Shown: piece by piece, positions 33,646-42,295 of the stretch
Layout of the letters: each line of letters starts with the position of its first letter
Numbering within the stretch: the stretch's first letter is position 1
Source: Pseudomonas sp. MRSN 12121
GTDB taxonomy: Bacteria > Pseudomonadota > Gammaproteobacteria > Pseudomonadales > Pseudomonadaceae
Length of the DNA: 64,000 nt
Direction of reading: 5' to 3'
Assembly: GCF_000931465.1 (NCBI RefSeq)
Contig: NZ_CP010892.1
Location: forward strand, 3,929,388 to 3,993,387
Made by a program: the position numbers and the translations under genes
Notes under the pieces: generated by a model
Seen by the model: the letters and a program-made list of their open reading frames with translations, nothing else
Databases searched by the model: none
Told to the model about the DNA's origin: nothing

Positions 33646-35640
33646 TCAGCCTATGCTGGGGCCTCTTGGCCTCCCCAGTTCCCAGGACACGGCGCTAGCA
33701 CTCACGGTTGCGGCGAGCTGCTGCCCTAGCCGCCGTTCGATCACCGGACGCCACGGCACCAGGCTGAAACCCATGCCGTCATCGAGCATCGCGTAGCGCC
33801 CGCTGGCGAGCATGACCGAGCGCCGGTAGATGCCGGCCACGCGCTGCCCGTCCGTGACGGGCCGATGCTCCAGGCCGGTGTCGGCGGCAATGTCCTTGGC
33901 GGCCTGCGCCAGTTCCCGGTTGCGCAGCGTCCCCAGCAGATTGCGGGCGAGGATCACGCGCTGCCCGCGCCGCTGGGCCAGCCCCTGTTCTTCGAGGAAG
34001 TCGGCGCGCTGCTGCAAGGCTGCCTTGGCATCGCCACCAAAGCCCAGGTCGCCCAGCCCTCGGCCGCCGCCGATCAGTTGCTGGTCGAGCCAGGTGGCCC
34101 CGATCACGCGCGCCTGCCGTTCGATGGGTAGATGCGATTTCAGCTCCACCGCCACGCCGCCCAGGCGTTGTGCGTCGTACTGGCGGCCACGCTCGGCCAG
34201 GTCGTCCGGCACCTTCCATAGTCCATCGGCCACGCGCTCCACGATGCCAGCCCGGCGCAGGGCTTCCAGCCGGCGAACGTGCGCCGCGACGACTTCCTGC
34301 GGATCGCGTCCAGCCGTGGCCCGGCCTTGTTCGATGGCAAGGTGATGATCGGCGCGATACAGGCCATTGCTCGCCAGCGCGGCGATGTTCTTGTCGGCCG
34401 CCCGCACCTCGGCGGAACCGCGCACTTCCACTACCGCGCCGGTGGGGTAATTCGCCAGCTCGTCGCGGGCGTTCAAGGCGACGTAGTGGGCCTTGCCGTC
34501 CACGCCGTCGATGACCAGATAGCCGCGGTCGTGCAGCTCGTCGGCCAGCCCCTTGCCGGCCACGCGGCCGACAATGGCGCGGCCGTCGTCGCCCGGCTCG
34601 AACACCGCCAGCTCGCGCGGCTGGCCGCTCATGGCACGCTGCATCGTTCGGATAATGTCGCCACGCTCGCCCAGGGCGCGCAAGGTCTTCTCGGCATCGG
34701 CATGGACGGCCCAGGTGCCGGGCTGCGTCTCGTCGGCCAGGCCCAGGCGCTGCAAGCGTTGCAGGCGGCCGATCAGCAGCAGGCGCTGGCGCTGCAACGT
34801 CGGTTCGTTGAAGCGTTCGATCTGCACCCGGCCATCCTCGCCGGCCTCGCGCTGCAACGCGCGGTCGAGGCTCGTCCACCGCTCTTGCTCCACCTCGCGC
34901 TGCAAGGTCTGCTGGATCTCCAGTTCGGTGCGCGGCCCCAGCCATTCCGTCGCCAGTTCGGCGGCACGATGGCGGAAGCCGTGGGCGATGTAGTCCCCGG
35001 CGATGATGAGGTCTTTGCCGGTGTCGTCGCGCCCGCGCACGATCAGGTGGGTGTGCGGGTTGTCGGTGTTCCAGTGATCGACCACCACCCAATCCAGCCG
35101 CGTCCCTAGGTCGGCCTCCATGCGGTTCATCAGGTGGCGGATGTAGGTGCGCAGGTCGTCCAGCTCGGCCCCGTCCTCCGGGGAGACGATGAAACGGAAA
35201 TGGTGCCGGTCGTCCTGGCAGCGTTCCTTGAAGGCATCCAGGTCGGCTTCGTCGGCCTGCGGCCCGTAGGCCCGGCCAGGTTCGCCATCGCGGCCCGCGC
35301 CGTCGCGCTCGATGTAGCGCAGGTGCTTGGCGAGCGATTGCGGGCTGGCGTTGCGCTGGTTGACCAGCAGGGTCTTGATGGTCACGCGTCGCGACATGGG
35401 CGTCAGCTTCGCGCCGGCGAAACGCGCCGCCGTGTGGCCGCGCCCCAAGCGTGAGCCGGGCCGCTGGCCGGCGCGCTGACCGCTGCCGCCAGCGATAGGA
35501 CGGTGTACCGCTGACTTGCCGCTGCTGGCTTTGCCGGCCTGCTTGAGCACCTTGGAAACGAAGCTCTGGCCCTGACCCTTGCCCCGGTTCTTCGGGGCGC
35601 TGGGGCGCACCCGGAAATCGTCGTCGCGGCGGTCGGTCAT
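33646..35640 (-). CDS. Relaxase/mobilisation nuclease with DUF3363 domain (VirD2-like)
   Basis: 664 residues from the ATG at 35640. The relaxase domain holds the HUH metal site HWNTDNPHTH (189-198) and a likely nicking Tyr109 (KHLRYIERDG). The C-terminal half is the DUF3363 region of Tn4371-type relaxases, ending DAVSW-like SAVSWELGRPRG. It nicks oriT and pilots the strand into the recipient via TraG. The upstream 436 bp probably holds oriT. In-frame extension to 36111 lacks a plausible start and is low-complexity. Confidence 0.92.
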   Translation of the reverse strand: MTDRRDDDFRVRPSAPKNRGKGQGQSFVSKVLKQAGKASSGKSAVHRPIAGGSGQRAGQRPGSRLGRGHTAARFAGAKLTPMSRRVTIKTLLVNQRNASPQSLAKHLRYIERDGAGRDGEPGRAYGPQADEADLDAFKERCQDDRHHFRFIVSPEDGAELDDLRTYIRHLMNRMEADLGTRLDWVVVDHWNTDNPHTHLIVRGRDDTGKDLIIAGDYIAHGFRHRAAELATEWLGPRTELEIQQTLQREVEQERWTSLDRALQREAGEDGRVQIERFNEPTLQRQRLLLIGRLQRLQRLGLADETQPGTWAVHADAEKTLRALGERGDIIRTMQRAMSGQPRELAVFEPGDDGRAIVGRVAGKGLADELHDRGYLVIDGVDGKAHYVALNARDELANYPTGAVVEVRGSAEVRAADKNIAALASNGLYRADHHLAIEQGRATAGRDPQEVVAAHVRRLEALRRAGIVERVADGLWKVPDDLAERGRQYDAQRLGGVAVELKSHLPIERQARVIGATWLDQQLIGGGRGLGDLGFGGDAKAALQQRADFLEEQGLAQRRGQRVILARNLLGTLRNRELAQAAKDIAADTGLEHRPVTDGQRVAGIYRRSVMLASGRYAMLDDGMGFSLVPWRPVIERRLGQQLAATVSASAVSWELGRPRGPSIG

Positions 35641-36076
35641 GGCCGCGCTCCCTGTAAGCTCTGGCGTGTCCTGTCGTGCGAAGCACGCGGACATGCCTGC
35701 ATTGGCGCGGGCCTCGCGCCGAACGCGGCACGGCGGCGAAGCCGCTCCGTGCCGCGCCCCCCCCATGTGCAGACTGGCTTTGCGTTCGGCCGCGTGCCGA
35801 ACCCTTTTGTCTTGCCTTCCGCCTTTGCCCTTCGCTCCCGCTCCGGGCCTCGGCGGCCCGGCGGCGCTGCTGTACCCGCAGCCAGCCCGCCGGCGAACGC
35901 GCCGATGGCCGCAGGCCAGGCACGTTCGAGGCAAGACGCCTGCACGTTGGACGGCTGCGCCGGATGTTGCGCGAGGCGCGGCGCGAATGCGCCCGCGCTG
36001 CACGCGCGACGACACGGCAGCAGCAGCGAGAACGACATGCCCGATGGCACGCCGGAGCGCAGCGAATCGGCGGCCA
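35641..36076. other. Noncoding region between traF and relaxase, candidate oriT
   Basis: 436 bp without a supported gene, directly upstream of the relaxase. It contains several inverted repeats: a hairpin with stem CGTGC-GAA-GCACG at 35675-35687, a long GC-rich hairpin 35724-35756 (outer stem CGCGGCACGG/CCGTGCCGCG, inner CGGC-GAA-GCCG) and GTTCGGC/GCCGAAC at 35784-35802 followed by a T-rich stretch. Such structures next to the relaxase gene are typical of origins of transfer. The nick site cannot be named. Confidence 0.5.
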
Positions 36077-36661
36077 TCATGGGCGTGTCTCCAGCCAAAC
36101 CGGGTGCGCAACGCCGATCACGGCGGATGCGCTGACCGGGCCGAAATACCGGCTGTCGAACGAGGCCGGATTCGTCACGCTCAACAGGAACAGTTCGCTA
36201 GCTTCAAGACGGCGGCAAAGCTGCAACGATGGCAGCGGCCGGCCCAGCCGGTCGACAGGCAGCGCGGCGGCCGCAGGCACGCCGTCGATGCGAACCTGAC
36301 CGGCGACGATGCAAACGTGTTGCGGCGCGACTGCGCCCACACGTTTGAGCAGCGGCACGCGGGCCGGCAGGTAGCCGCGCTGCGCAGCGAGCGCGGCAGC
36401 GTCGGCAGGCAATCGGGTCAGGACGATGCTGCCGACCGGCAGCGAGGCCGCCCGATGGTCGAGCGGCTGCACGCGATACCAGCCGACCGCCACGCTGTCG
36501 GACGGGTTGTAGATCAGGCGCGGCAGCGGCTGCACGAACGCCGCCCAGGCCAGCGCAGCGAGGCCGGCGGCGGCGAAGCCCGCCAGCACGATGCGAGCGC
36601 GCAAACCTGCGCGGGGCGAGCGAGGACGCGGCGCGGGGCCACTCGTGGAAATCGCGGTCAT
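36077..36661 (-). CDS. traF: TraF, S26-type conjugative pilin peptidase
   Basis: 194 residues. One membrane segment (about 24-42) precedes the signal-peptidase fold with the motif NPSDSVAVGWY, where Ser56 is the likely nucleophile, and Lys106 in LLKRVGAV as general base. In RP4, TraF trims and circularises the TrbC pilin. The start at 36661 overlaps the DUF2840 stop. Confidence 0.92.
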   Translation of the reverse strand: MTAISTSGPAPRPRSPRAGLRARIVLAGFAAAGLAALAWAAFVQPLPRLIYNPSDSVAVGWYRVQPLDHRAASLPVGSIVLTRLPADAAALAAQRGYLPARVPLLKRVGAVAPQHVCIVAGQVRIDGVPAAAALPVDRLGRPLPSLQLCRRLEASELFLLSVTNPASFDSRYFGPVSASAVIGVAHPVWLETRP

Positions 36662-37215
36662 GGGAATGTCCTCCCGGCCAGCCAAGCGGCGTGCCGTTCT
36701 GCGGTGTATTCGGGCAGCGGCGAGCGCGCCGCGAGCCGGTTGGCGAGCGTGCGCCAGTACGCGGGCGACACGTCGATGGCGGCGATGCCCTGCGCGTCGA
36801 TTGCGTCGATGCGTTCCAGCACGGCACGCACCGCGTTCTCGCCTTCGGCGTGCAGCAGCAGGCGTGCGCCGGGCCGCACGCCGGGGATGCGCTGCACGGC
36901 ATCGAGCGGCGTGGCGGCCTGCATCACCATGAGCTGCCAGCGCACGGTGCCGTAGTCGTTGGCCTGCCAGCGGATGCGGCAGAACATCGCGCCCGGCAGG
37001 AACACCGCGCAGCGCCGCCAGCGGTCGAGCCGCAGCGTGCGCGCCGGCTCGCCGAAGCGCAGGTAGAGCTTGAAGTGCGGTTCGATGTAGGCGAGCGATA
37101 CGCGGGTCAGCGGTATGTCGCCGGCCTGGCCGGCGAGCGTCGAAAGCGCAGGCAGCGGCGCAGCAGCCGGTGCAGCCGTCGCCGCGTGAGCGGCAGGCAA
37201 GGCGGATGCGTTCAT
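36658..37215 (-). CDS. DUF2840 protein of Tn4371-type ICEs
   Basis: 185 residues. An Ala/Pro-rich N-terminus is followed by the DUF2840 core (LTRVSLAYIEPHFKLYLRFGEPARTLRLDRWRRCAVFLPGAMFCRIRWQANDYGTVRWQLMVMQA). No catalytic motif is evident. It is encoded between parA-RHH and traF with 4-base overlaps on both sides, so it belongs to the same transcription unit. Function unknown. Confidence 0.85.
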   Translation of the reverse strand: MNASALPAAHAATAAPAAAPLPALSTLAGQAGDIPLTRVSLAYIEPHFKLYLRFGEPARTLRLDRWRRCAVFLPGAMFCRIRWQANDYGTVRWQLMVMQAATPLDAVQRIPGVRPGARLLLHAEGENAVRAVLERIDAIDAQGIAAIDVSPAYWRTLANRLAARSPLPEYTAERHAAWLAGRTFP

Positions 37216-37475
37216 GGCAGGTTCTCTGGGCGCTTGTCGGGAAACTCCCGCTCCAGTAAGCCGCGCAGCAGTTCGGCCACGGTCACGCCTCGCGTGAAGG
37301 CCGACACCTTGATGCGCGCCCGCATGGCGGGCGTAATGTCGAGCGTCAGGCGAGCGGTGTAGAGGTCGCCCTTGTTGAGCGCATCGGCGTCGCCCTGGCG
37401 AATCCACGCCTCGGCGTGCGGATTCGTGGGCGGACGCGCGCCGATGCCGACGCGCTTGCTGCGTGGGCTGCTCAT
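37212..37475 (-). CDS. Ribbon-helix-helix partner of ParA
   Basis: 87 residues. The C-terminal half ARLTLDITPAMRARIKVSAFTRGVTVAELLRGLLEREFPD is a ribbon-helix-helix domain; the N-terminus is basic and Pro-rich. Its place directly after parA, with overlapping stop/start, suggests a ParG-like centromere-binding partner. This is inferred from context. Confidence 0.8.
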   Translation of the reverse strand: MSSPRSKRVGIGARPPTNPHAEAWIRQGDADALNKGDLYTARLTLDITPAMRARIKVSAFTRGVTVAELLRGLLEREFPDKRPENLP

Positions 37476-38110
37476 GTCGGCCACCGCAGCAGTTCATCGG
37501 TGAGCGCGGCAATCTCGCGGGCGGCGGTGCTGTCGGGCGCGGTTTCGCGGGCGAGCCGGCCAGCGGCCACGCTGTCGGCGAAGACGATGCGCTGGTGGAT
37601 CTCCGAGCGCAGCGCCGGCAGCGGCTGTTCGGCCAGCGATTGCCGCGCCTCCCTGCCGATGATGGTGGTGCTGACGCGCCGGTTGATGACGAAGGCCGCT
37701 GCTAGCTGCGGCCGGAACACCTGCGCTTCGCGGATCAGCGAAACCATCTCGGCGCTGGCCCACACGTCGTAGGGACTGGGCTGCACCGGGATCAGCACGC
37801 GCTCGGCCGCCAGCAGCGCGGAGCGCGCCAGGGCGGCGATGCGCGGCGGGCCGTCGATGATGACGTGATCGGCGCGGCGGGCCAGCTCTGGCGCTTCCTG
37901 ATGCAGCGTTTCGCGGGCGAGGCCCACGGCGCTGAACAGCCGTGGCAAGCCTTGCTGGCTTCTGCGCTGCGTCCAGTCCAGCGAGGAACCCTGCGGGTCG
38001 GCATCCAGCAGGATGACGTGCAGGCCGCGCATCGCCAGCTCGCCGGCGATGTGCGTGGCGAGCGTGGTCTTGCCGACGCCGCCTTTCTGGTTGAGAAACG
38101 CGAAGATCAT
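37472..38110 (-). CDS. parA: ParA-family partition ATPase
   Basis: 212 residues. Deviant Walker A KGGVGKTT at 9-16 and the ADPQGSSLDW motif near 37-46 mark the small ParA/MipZ type. It probably segregates the circular or replicating ICE form during division, together with the RHH protein. The start MIFAFLNQKGG at 38110 is preferred over the longer ORF. Confidence 0.92.
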   Translation of the reverse strand: MIFAFLNQKGGVGKTTLATHIAGELAMRGLHVILLDADPQGSSLDWTQRRSQQGLPRLFSAVGLARETLHQEAPELARRADHVIIDGPPRIAALARSALLAAERVLIPVQPSPYDVWASAEMVSLIREAQVFRPQLAAAFVINRRVSTTIIGREARQSLAEQPLPALRSEIHQRIVFADSVAAGRLARETAPDSTAAREIAALTDELLRWPT

Positions 38111-38262
38111 GGCGCGGCCCTCCGAGCTGGAAAGCCGGCCTGGCCGTGCCGTTTCGTGGTTGTCCACCGAAACGGCGCGCTTCTACCAAAAGTTATGTAT
38201 TTCTTGTTAGGTAAGTTAGAGGGAACGCAAACCCGCGCTGTTATTGGCTTTGCGGCGTTTTC

Positions 38263-38327
38263 GTACTCCTGATAGCACGAGGGTCGTACTCCTGATAGCA
38301 CGATACCCGGTACTCCTGATAGCACGA
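38263..38327. repeat. Three iterons, candidate replication origin
   Basis: The 18-mer GTACTCCTGATAGCACGA occurs at 38263, 38286 and 38310 without mismatch, at 23 and 24-bp intervals (about two helical turns). It lies just downstream of repA, with a DnaA-box-like TTATCCCCG at 38352-38360. This is the arrangement of an iteron-type origin controlled by a Rep protein. Confidence 0.8.
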
Positions 38328-38351
38328 GGCCATTCACAGGTTTTCCCGCAG

Positions 38352-39194
38352 TTATCCCCGTGCCGTGGGCGGCACGGGCCGGAAGGTCAGCAGTTCGGCG
38401 TTGTCGTCCGGCATCCGCTCGATGCCGAGGACGTAGCCGGGCAACGACTGCCGCGCCACCAGGGCGCGCAGGTCGTAGGCGAAGTCCGAGAAGCGGGCCG
38501 CGCTGCCCGATTTGCGGTACAGGTGCCGGAAGTCGAATTGCCAGCCGTGCTCCTGCCGCCCGCCGTGCTTGCGCACCAGTCGGTAAAGCCACCGCTCGAT
38601 GCCGCCTTTGAGCCGGAAATACGCGGGGTCGATGGTCAGCACCAGGGCGGCGTCGAGCACGCCGGCATAGAACCAGTCCGGCAGGATCAGTTCGATGCCC
38701 AGCGGCGTGCCGCTGGCATCGGCCAGTTCCTTCCATTCGTTGATCCACGAGAAGCGATGCAATCGCCTTCCCGTGGTTTCGCGGATGGACGTGGCCACCG
38801 TGGTCGATTGCAGCCGGTCGAGCGCGGCTTTGAGGCGCAGGTAGTCGTGAAGCGACGTGCCGCGCCCGATGAAGCGCAGCACTTCGTAAGGCGTGGCGCG
38901 TATCCAGCGCGACGGGCGCAGGCCCGCGTCGCGCGCCTCCACGATCTGCGAGGCGGCCCATATCAACAGGTCGGCATCCCATATCGTGGCGATGCCGTGC
39001 TCCTGCGTGCCCTCCACGCGGATGGCGATGTTCCCGCTGCGGAAGTCGATCGGCGCGACGCGCCGCGACTTGGCGAGCGAGAAGAACGGAAAGGCCATCA
39101 AGTCCTGGCTGTCGCGGGGTGCCATGTCGCCCGGCAGCGCGCGGAACAGGTCGAGCTGTTCGCGCTGCAAGGCTTGCCCTGGCGGGCTGGACAT
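38352..39194 (-). CDS. repA: Replication initiator protein RepA (plasmid type)
   Basis: 280 residues. The sequence FPFFSLAKSRRVAPIDFRSGNIAIRVEGTQEHGIATIWDADLLIWAASQI and LKGGIERWLYRLVRKHGGRQEHGWQFDFRHLYRKSG belongs to the replication initiator A family with paired winged helices. It is encoded beside three iterons, so the excised ICE can probably replicate transiently. Start 39194; a GTG at 39206 is an alternative. Confidence 0.9.
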   Translation of the reverse strand: MSSPPGQALQREQLDLFRALPGDMAPRDSQDLMAFPFFSLAKSRRVAPIDFRSGNIAIRVEGTQEHGIATIWDADLLIWAASQIVEARDAGLRPSRWIRATPYEVLRFIGRGTSLHDYLRLKAALDRLQSTTVATSIRETTGRRLHRFSWINEWKELADASGTPLGIELILPDWFYAGVLDAALVLTIDPAYFRLKGGIERWLYRLVRKHGGRQEHGWQFDFRHLYRKSGSAARFSDFAYDLRALVARQSLPGYVLGIERMPDDNAELLTFRPVPPTARG

Positions 39195-39220
39195 GGCGAC
39201 GGCCACCCACGCGCCAGCGA

Positions 39221-39505
39221 TCAGCGGCCATCACGGTAATCGCCCGCGTGGCGTTCGGCATATTCCGGGTCGGAAGTCGCCTCGTAGCTGCGCTGGTCGG
39301 CCCAGGCATCGAGGTCGGCCACCGCGTACATGACGCGGCGGCCGAACTTGCGGAACTTGGGGCCGCCGCCGATCACGCGCTGCTTCTCCAGCGTGCGCGG
39401 CGACAGCCGCAAGTATTCGGCGGCTTCGTCGTTGGTCAGGTAGCGTTGGGGCTGCGCGGGCGCAGCGACAGCAGCGGCGGCAGGCCGCAAGGGAGCGGGT
39501 CGCAT
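39221..39505 (-). CDS. AlpA/MerR-like helix-turn-helix protein (possible excisionase)
   Basis: 94 residues. The ATG at 39505 follows GGAGGT with 7-nt spacing, which settles the start. The core RYLTNDEAAEYLRLSPRTLEKQRVIGGGPKFRKFGRRVMYAVADLDAWADQR is the HTH_17/excisionase-like winged helix. It could act as directionality factor or as regulator of repA. The gene is just upstream of repA. Confidence 0.85.
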   Translation of the reverse strand: MRPAPLRPAAAAVAAPAQPQRYLTNDEAAEYLRLSPRTLEKQRVIGGGPKFRKFGRRVMYAVADLDAWADQRSYEATSDPEYAERHAGDYRDGR

Positions 39506-39616
39506 CGGATGTACCTCCATCAAGCCCGGCAGCACCACGCGGCCGGATAGAGGCACTTTCGAGAAAGCGAGGCTTCTTGCTAAGGGACGTTCTTCAAGGG
39601 ACGCGAAACGTCCCCC

Positions 39617-40384
39617 CTAGTGCAAGGGTGGCGGAAGCTGTGCCAGGCGGCGGTAGCCGCCGCGCATCAGCGCATCGCCCCGGCGCACCAGCCGACGTAC
39701 ACGGGCACGCAACGCGCTGTCCTTGTGCCAGTCGGCCGCGACGGCATCCGCGCCGAACAGCCCTTCGGCCACCACACGCAAGGACGCGCCCGCGAGGGTC
39801 GCGTCGAGCGCCTGCAAGGTGTGCAGTTCCAGCAGCGCGGCAGGCGTGGGCCGCGAGCGGGTCGCCGCCGTAGGCGCGGCTCCGGTTGCGGTGGACAGCG
39901 CATCCAGCCCGGCCGCCAGCGCGCGGTAGCGCGCGCAGGGCGTGGCGCAAGCGCGGATGGCATAGAGGTAGGCCATGCCGTCTTCCAGGCCCGGCGCAAG
40001 TGCGAGCCGCACGCAGCAGCCGGGCCAGCGCGATACCAGCACCAGGCGCGTGCCATCGTGGATCAGGTGTTTGCGTCCTGGGACGTTCCAGAACTCGAAG
40101 GCATCGGCATCCGGCGGCGGGTCGGCATCCGGGTAGAGCTGCACCACGCCATCGTGATCGGGAAACCAGGCCGGATGCGCGTCGCGCGCATCCAGGGCCG
40201 GGTCTTCCAGCAGGCGCAAGCCCCACGCCTGCGCCACGTCCGGTCGGCGGCGACGGCGCAGCCAGTCGCGGCGGTAGTCGGGATTCCTGCGCAGATACTC
40301 CCACGCCAGCGCAGGGCCGTCGAGGTGCAGCGCGTAGAGATACGCGGCGGTTGGATACCAGTGTGCGGCGCTCGGTTCGGCCAT
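39617..40384 (-). CDS. DUF2285 protein with transcription-regulator-like N-terminus
   Basis: 255 residues. The N-terminus WYPTAAYLYALHLDGPALAWEYLRRNPDYRRDW is the regulator-like domain of ICE proteins, and the C-terminal DUF2285 part (LHTLQALDATLAGASLRVVAEGLFGADAVAADWHKDSALRARVRRLVRRGDALM) is a helix-turn-helix that probably binds DNA. Such genes regulate or support maintenance in Tn4371-type elements. It is flanked by a 353-bp empty region upstream. Confidence 0.85.
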   Translation of the reverse strand: MAEPSAAHWYPTAAYLYALHLDGPALAWEYLRRNPDYRRDWLRRRRRPDVAQAWGLRLLEDPALDARDAHPAWFPDHDGVVQLYPDADPPPDADAFEFWNVPGRKHLIHDGTRLVLVSRWPGCCVRLALAPGLEDGMAYLYAIRACATPCARYRALAAGLDALSTATGAAPTAATRSRPTPAALLELHTLQALDATLAGASLRVVAEGLFGADAVAADWHKDSALRARVRRLVRRGDALMRGGYRRLAQLPPPLH

Positions 40385-40737
40385 GACGCAACCTCCTGAC
40401 GATCAGCAGGAACGTCGCCACGGATTCCGCGGTGCGGGAGCTATCGAATCGCCATCAAGTCGCCATCGAAATCGAGGTAAGCTGTAACTGCTGGTATCAA
40501 GACCGATTCGCTCCGGGGCATTGCTGAAATCGTCTGAATGCGACGGCTGAAACGCCGAGGGATCGGCGTGCAGCATCGAACACCCTGCCGTATCGCGCAC
40601 CAAGCATCATTGCCGTTTGCGCCAGAAGTGCACCGCTTTGGGGCAAGAGTGCGGATTCAGGACGAATGGGTCTGGAGTAAGGCCGAAATAGCCACAATGC
40701 GCTCTCTTTCGCTTCACGCGCCTTTCACGGCCGCCGA
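40385..40737. other. Intergenic region, no gene seen
   Basis: 353 bp between the DUF2285 and DUF2958 genes. No ORF with a ribosome site, RNA gene or notable repeat was found. It probably holds the DUF2285 promoter. Confidence 0.4.
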
Positions 40738-41088
40738 TCAGTCCATGATCGAGCCGTTCTCCTGCGCCAGTCGGACGTATTCCGACAGCGGGCGCACCGC
40801 CTGGAAATAGCGATCACGCATCACGGACTGCTTGTGCAGCCCGACGATGGACGCCAGATCGGACAGCTTCACCGTTCCCAGCGCCGGCATACCAATCCCG
40901 AGGTCGATCAGTCCCCAGGCCGTATCGCCATCGGTCGGATCGAGCGTGGCTAGTAGCCAGGTCACATGCGCGTCGGGGGTGAACAGCCGCACCACGGGCA
41001 GCGGGTCGAGGTGCTGGCCAGCGGCGAGCGCCGCTCCGTGGGCGAGCAGCCGGGCGCGTTCGTCAGCGGTGACAAGTGGCAAGGTCAT
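40738..41088 (-). CDS. DUF2958 protein
   Basis: 116 residues from the ATG at 41088. MTLPLVTADERARLL and PVVRLFTPDAHVTWLLATLDPTDGDTAWGLIDLGIGMPALGTVKLSDLASI match DUF2958, a small conserved protein of ICEs and plasmids with unknown function. It shows acidic composition and no motif suggesting catalysis. Confidence 0.85.
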   Translation of the reverse strand: MTLPLVTADERARLLAHGAALAAGQHLDPLPVVRLFTPDAHVTWLLATLDPTDGDTAWGLIDLGIGMPALGTVKLSDLASIVGLHKQSVMRDRYFQAVRPLSEYVRLAQENGSIMD

Positions 41089-41306
41089 GGCCGGAACCTC
41101 CACGAAACCAAGGATGCGCGGATGCGCTTCTGCGTCGAAGCACGGAACCGCCAAACCGTCTCCGTGCTTTCGTGCGCAAGCACGGATGCGCAAGCCATTG
41201 CATCCTTGGAAGAACGCAAGCGCAGAAGCGGAATTGTAGGAAGCCGGAAAGACACGGATGCGATTCCCCGGTTCTGTTTGTATCCGTAGATACGGATTTC
41301 CGTAAA

Positions 41307-41621
41307 TGTCGTTTTCCGTTAAAGGCTGGACTGAGGAAAGCCACGACTCCAGTTTTTTCAGTCACTTACGGACCTTCATGATTTCCGTTAATTCTGGAAT
41401 CAGGCCGAAATTTCCGCTGAAGCTGGACTGGCTGAACAGCCAACCAGCCGGCGGCCTGACCGCCTTAGACCAACCACCACGTCTTCGAACGTCAATCATG
41501 AACACCCCTTCATGGCACGGTTCTGATCCCGCACATCGCTCGCATCCTCGCCCGGAGTCCGGGAATTAGCGGGCGAGTCCAGCTTTAACGGGAACAGTCC
41601 AGCCTTTAACGGAAAACGACA
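41307..41621. mobile_element. MITE of Tn402/Tn5053 type, 315 bp
   Basis: Perfect 27-bp terminal inverted repeats (41307-41333 and 41595-41621) start TGTCGTTTTC, as do Tn402/Tn5053 ends. A 5-bp target duplication GTAAA flanks the element (41302-41306, 41622-41626). Each end carries further copies of the inner repeat: left at 41382-41404 and 41411-41430, right (inverted) at 41575-41593 and 41554-41573, like the TniA-binding repeats of that family. No gene lies inside. It must be mobilised by a transposase in trans. Confidence 0.85.
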
Positions 41622-41704
41622 GTAAAAGCACGGAACAGCGTTTTTTCGCCAATGAGTTAAATATAACGTGGTTTTAATTGTCCTTAGATTCGACGCTTCT
41701 GTCT

Positions 41705-41995
41705 ATGCAGAAGCGAACTGTCCAGCCCGGCCGCCCGGCCGGCTCCGCCACCTTCGATGCCGAGCTGGCTCAAGCCTTCGGCGCGGCGGTGCGTGTGCTA
41801 CGGATGGAGCGAGGGATTGCGCAAGAATCGCTGGCGCACCTGGCTGGTATCGAGCGTTCGCACATGGGCAAGGTCGAGCGTGGCGAACACATGCCCACGC
41901 TGGCGGCCATCTTCAAGATCGCCCGCGCACTCGATTGCAGTACGGCGGTGCTGATGGCCGAGACGGAAAGCCAGATCGCGGCGTCCGAGACATAG
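41705..41995 (+). CDS. XRE-family transcriptional regulator
   Basis: 96 residues; ATG at 41705 used, a TTG at 41678 is possible, and neither has a strong ribosome site. The HTH is FGAAVRVLRMERGIAQESLAHLAGIERSHMGKVERGEHMPTLAAIFKIARAL (about residues 25-76). It is the only ICE gene on the plus strand and lies 84 bp from the MITE, whose insertion may have changed its promoter. A role as ICE master or lysogeny-type repressor is possible. Confidence 0.85.
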   Translation: MQKRTVQPGRPAGSATFDAELAQAFGAAVRVLRMERGIAQESLAHLAGIERSHMGKVERGEHMPTLAAIFKIARALDCSTAVLMAETESQIAASET

Positions 41996-42295
41996 CCGCA
42001 AGGGAAGCGCGGAGCGCCGCCAGGCGCGAAGGCGTGAGGGATTGAAGCCGCATGGCCGTGACGACGAAGGCGGCACGGGGCGAAGCCCGAAAGCCCGGCG
42101 GCGCTTGCAGCGCCGACACGCCATCTTGGATTTGCCTCTACGGACGCAAAATCCGCCAAGCATGGCGACTGCCATACCGGGTCTGAAAACGATCAGGCAA
42201 GAGCTGAGGCCGATGGCCTCCCGCTGCCGTGCGTTCGGGGCCGCGATGAACAGCATCGCACCCCGCCGCAATGGGCGGGGAGCGGTGGGCGGCCG
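41996..42295. other. Intergenic region between convergent genes
   Basis: 300 bp between the XRE gene and the DUF736 gene, which converge. No convincing gene or terminator hairpin was found. Confidence 0.35.

Noticed and set aside
33779..35923. 714-codon minus-strand ORF overlapping the relaxase in another frame
   Set aside because: Composition is Arg/Pro/Gly-rich and lacks motifs; the relaxase frame has the HUH site.
35676..36955. Plus-strand ORFs across the traF-relaxase gap
   Set aside because: Low-complexity Arg/Pro/Ala sequences opposite traF and DUF2840; the gap is better explained as an oriT region.
38263..38327. Three repeats as a possible CRISPR array
   Set aside because: The units are 18 bp with 5-6 bp between them, far too short for spacers, and they lie beside repA; iterons fit.
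38107..39309. 400-codon minus-strand ORF spanning repA and the iterons
   Set aside because: It runs through the iterons and another frame of repA with Arg/Ala-rich sequence; no ribosome site.
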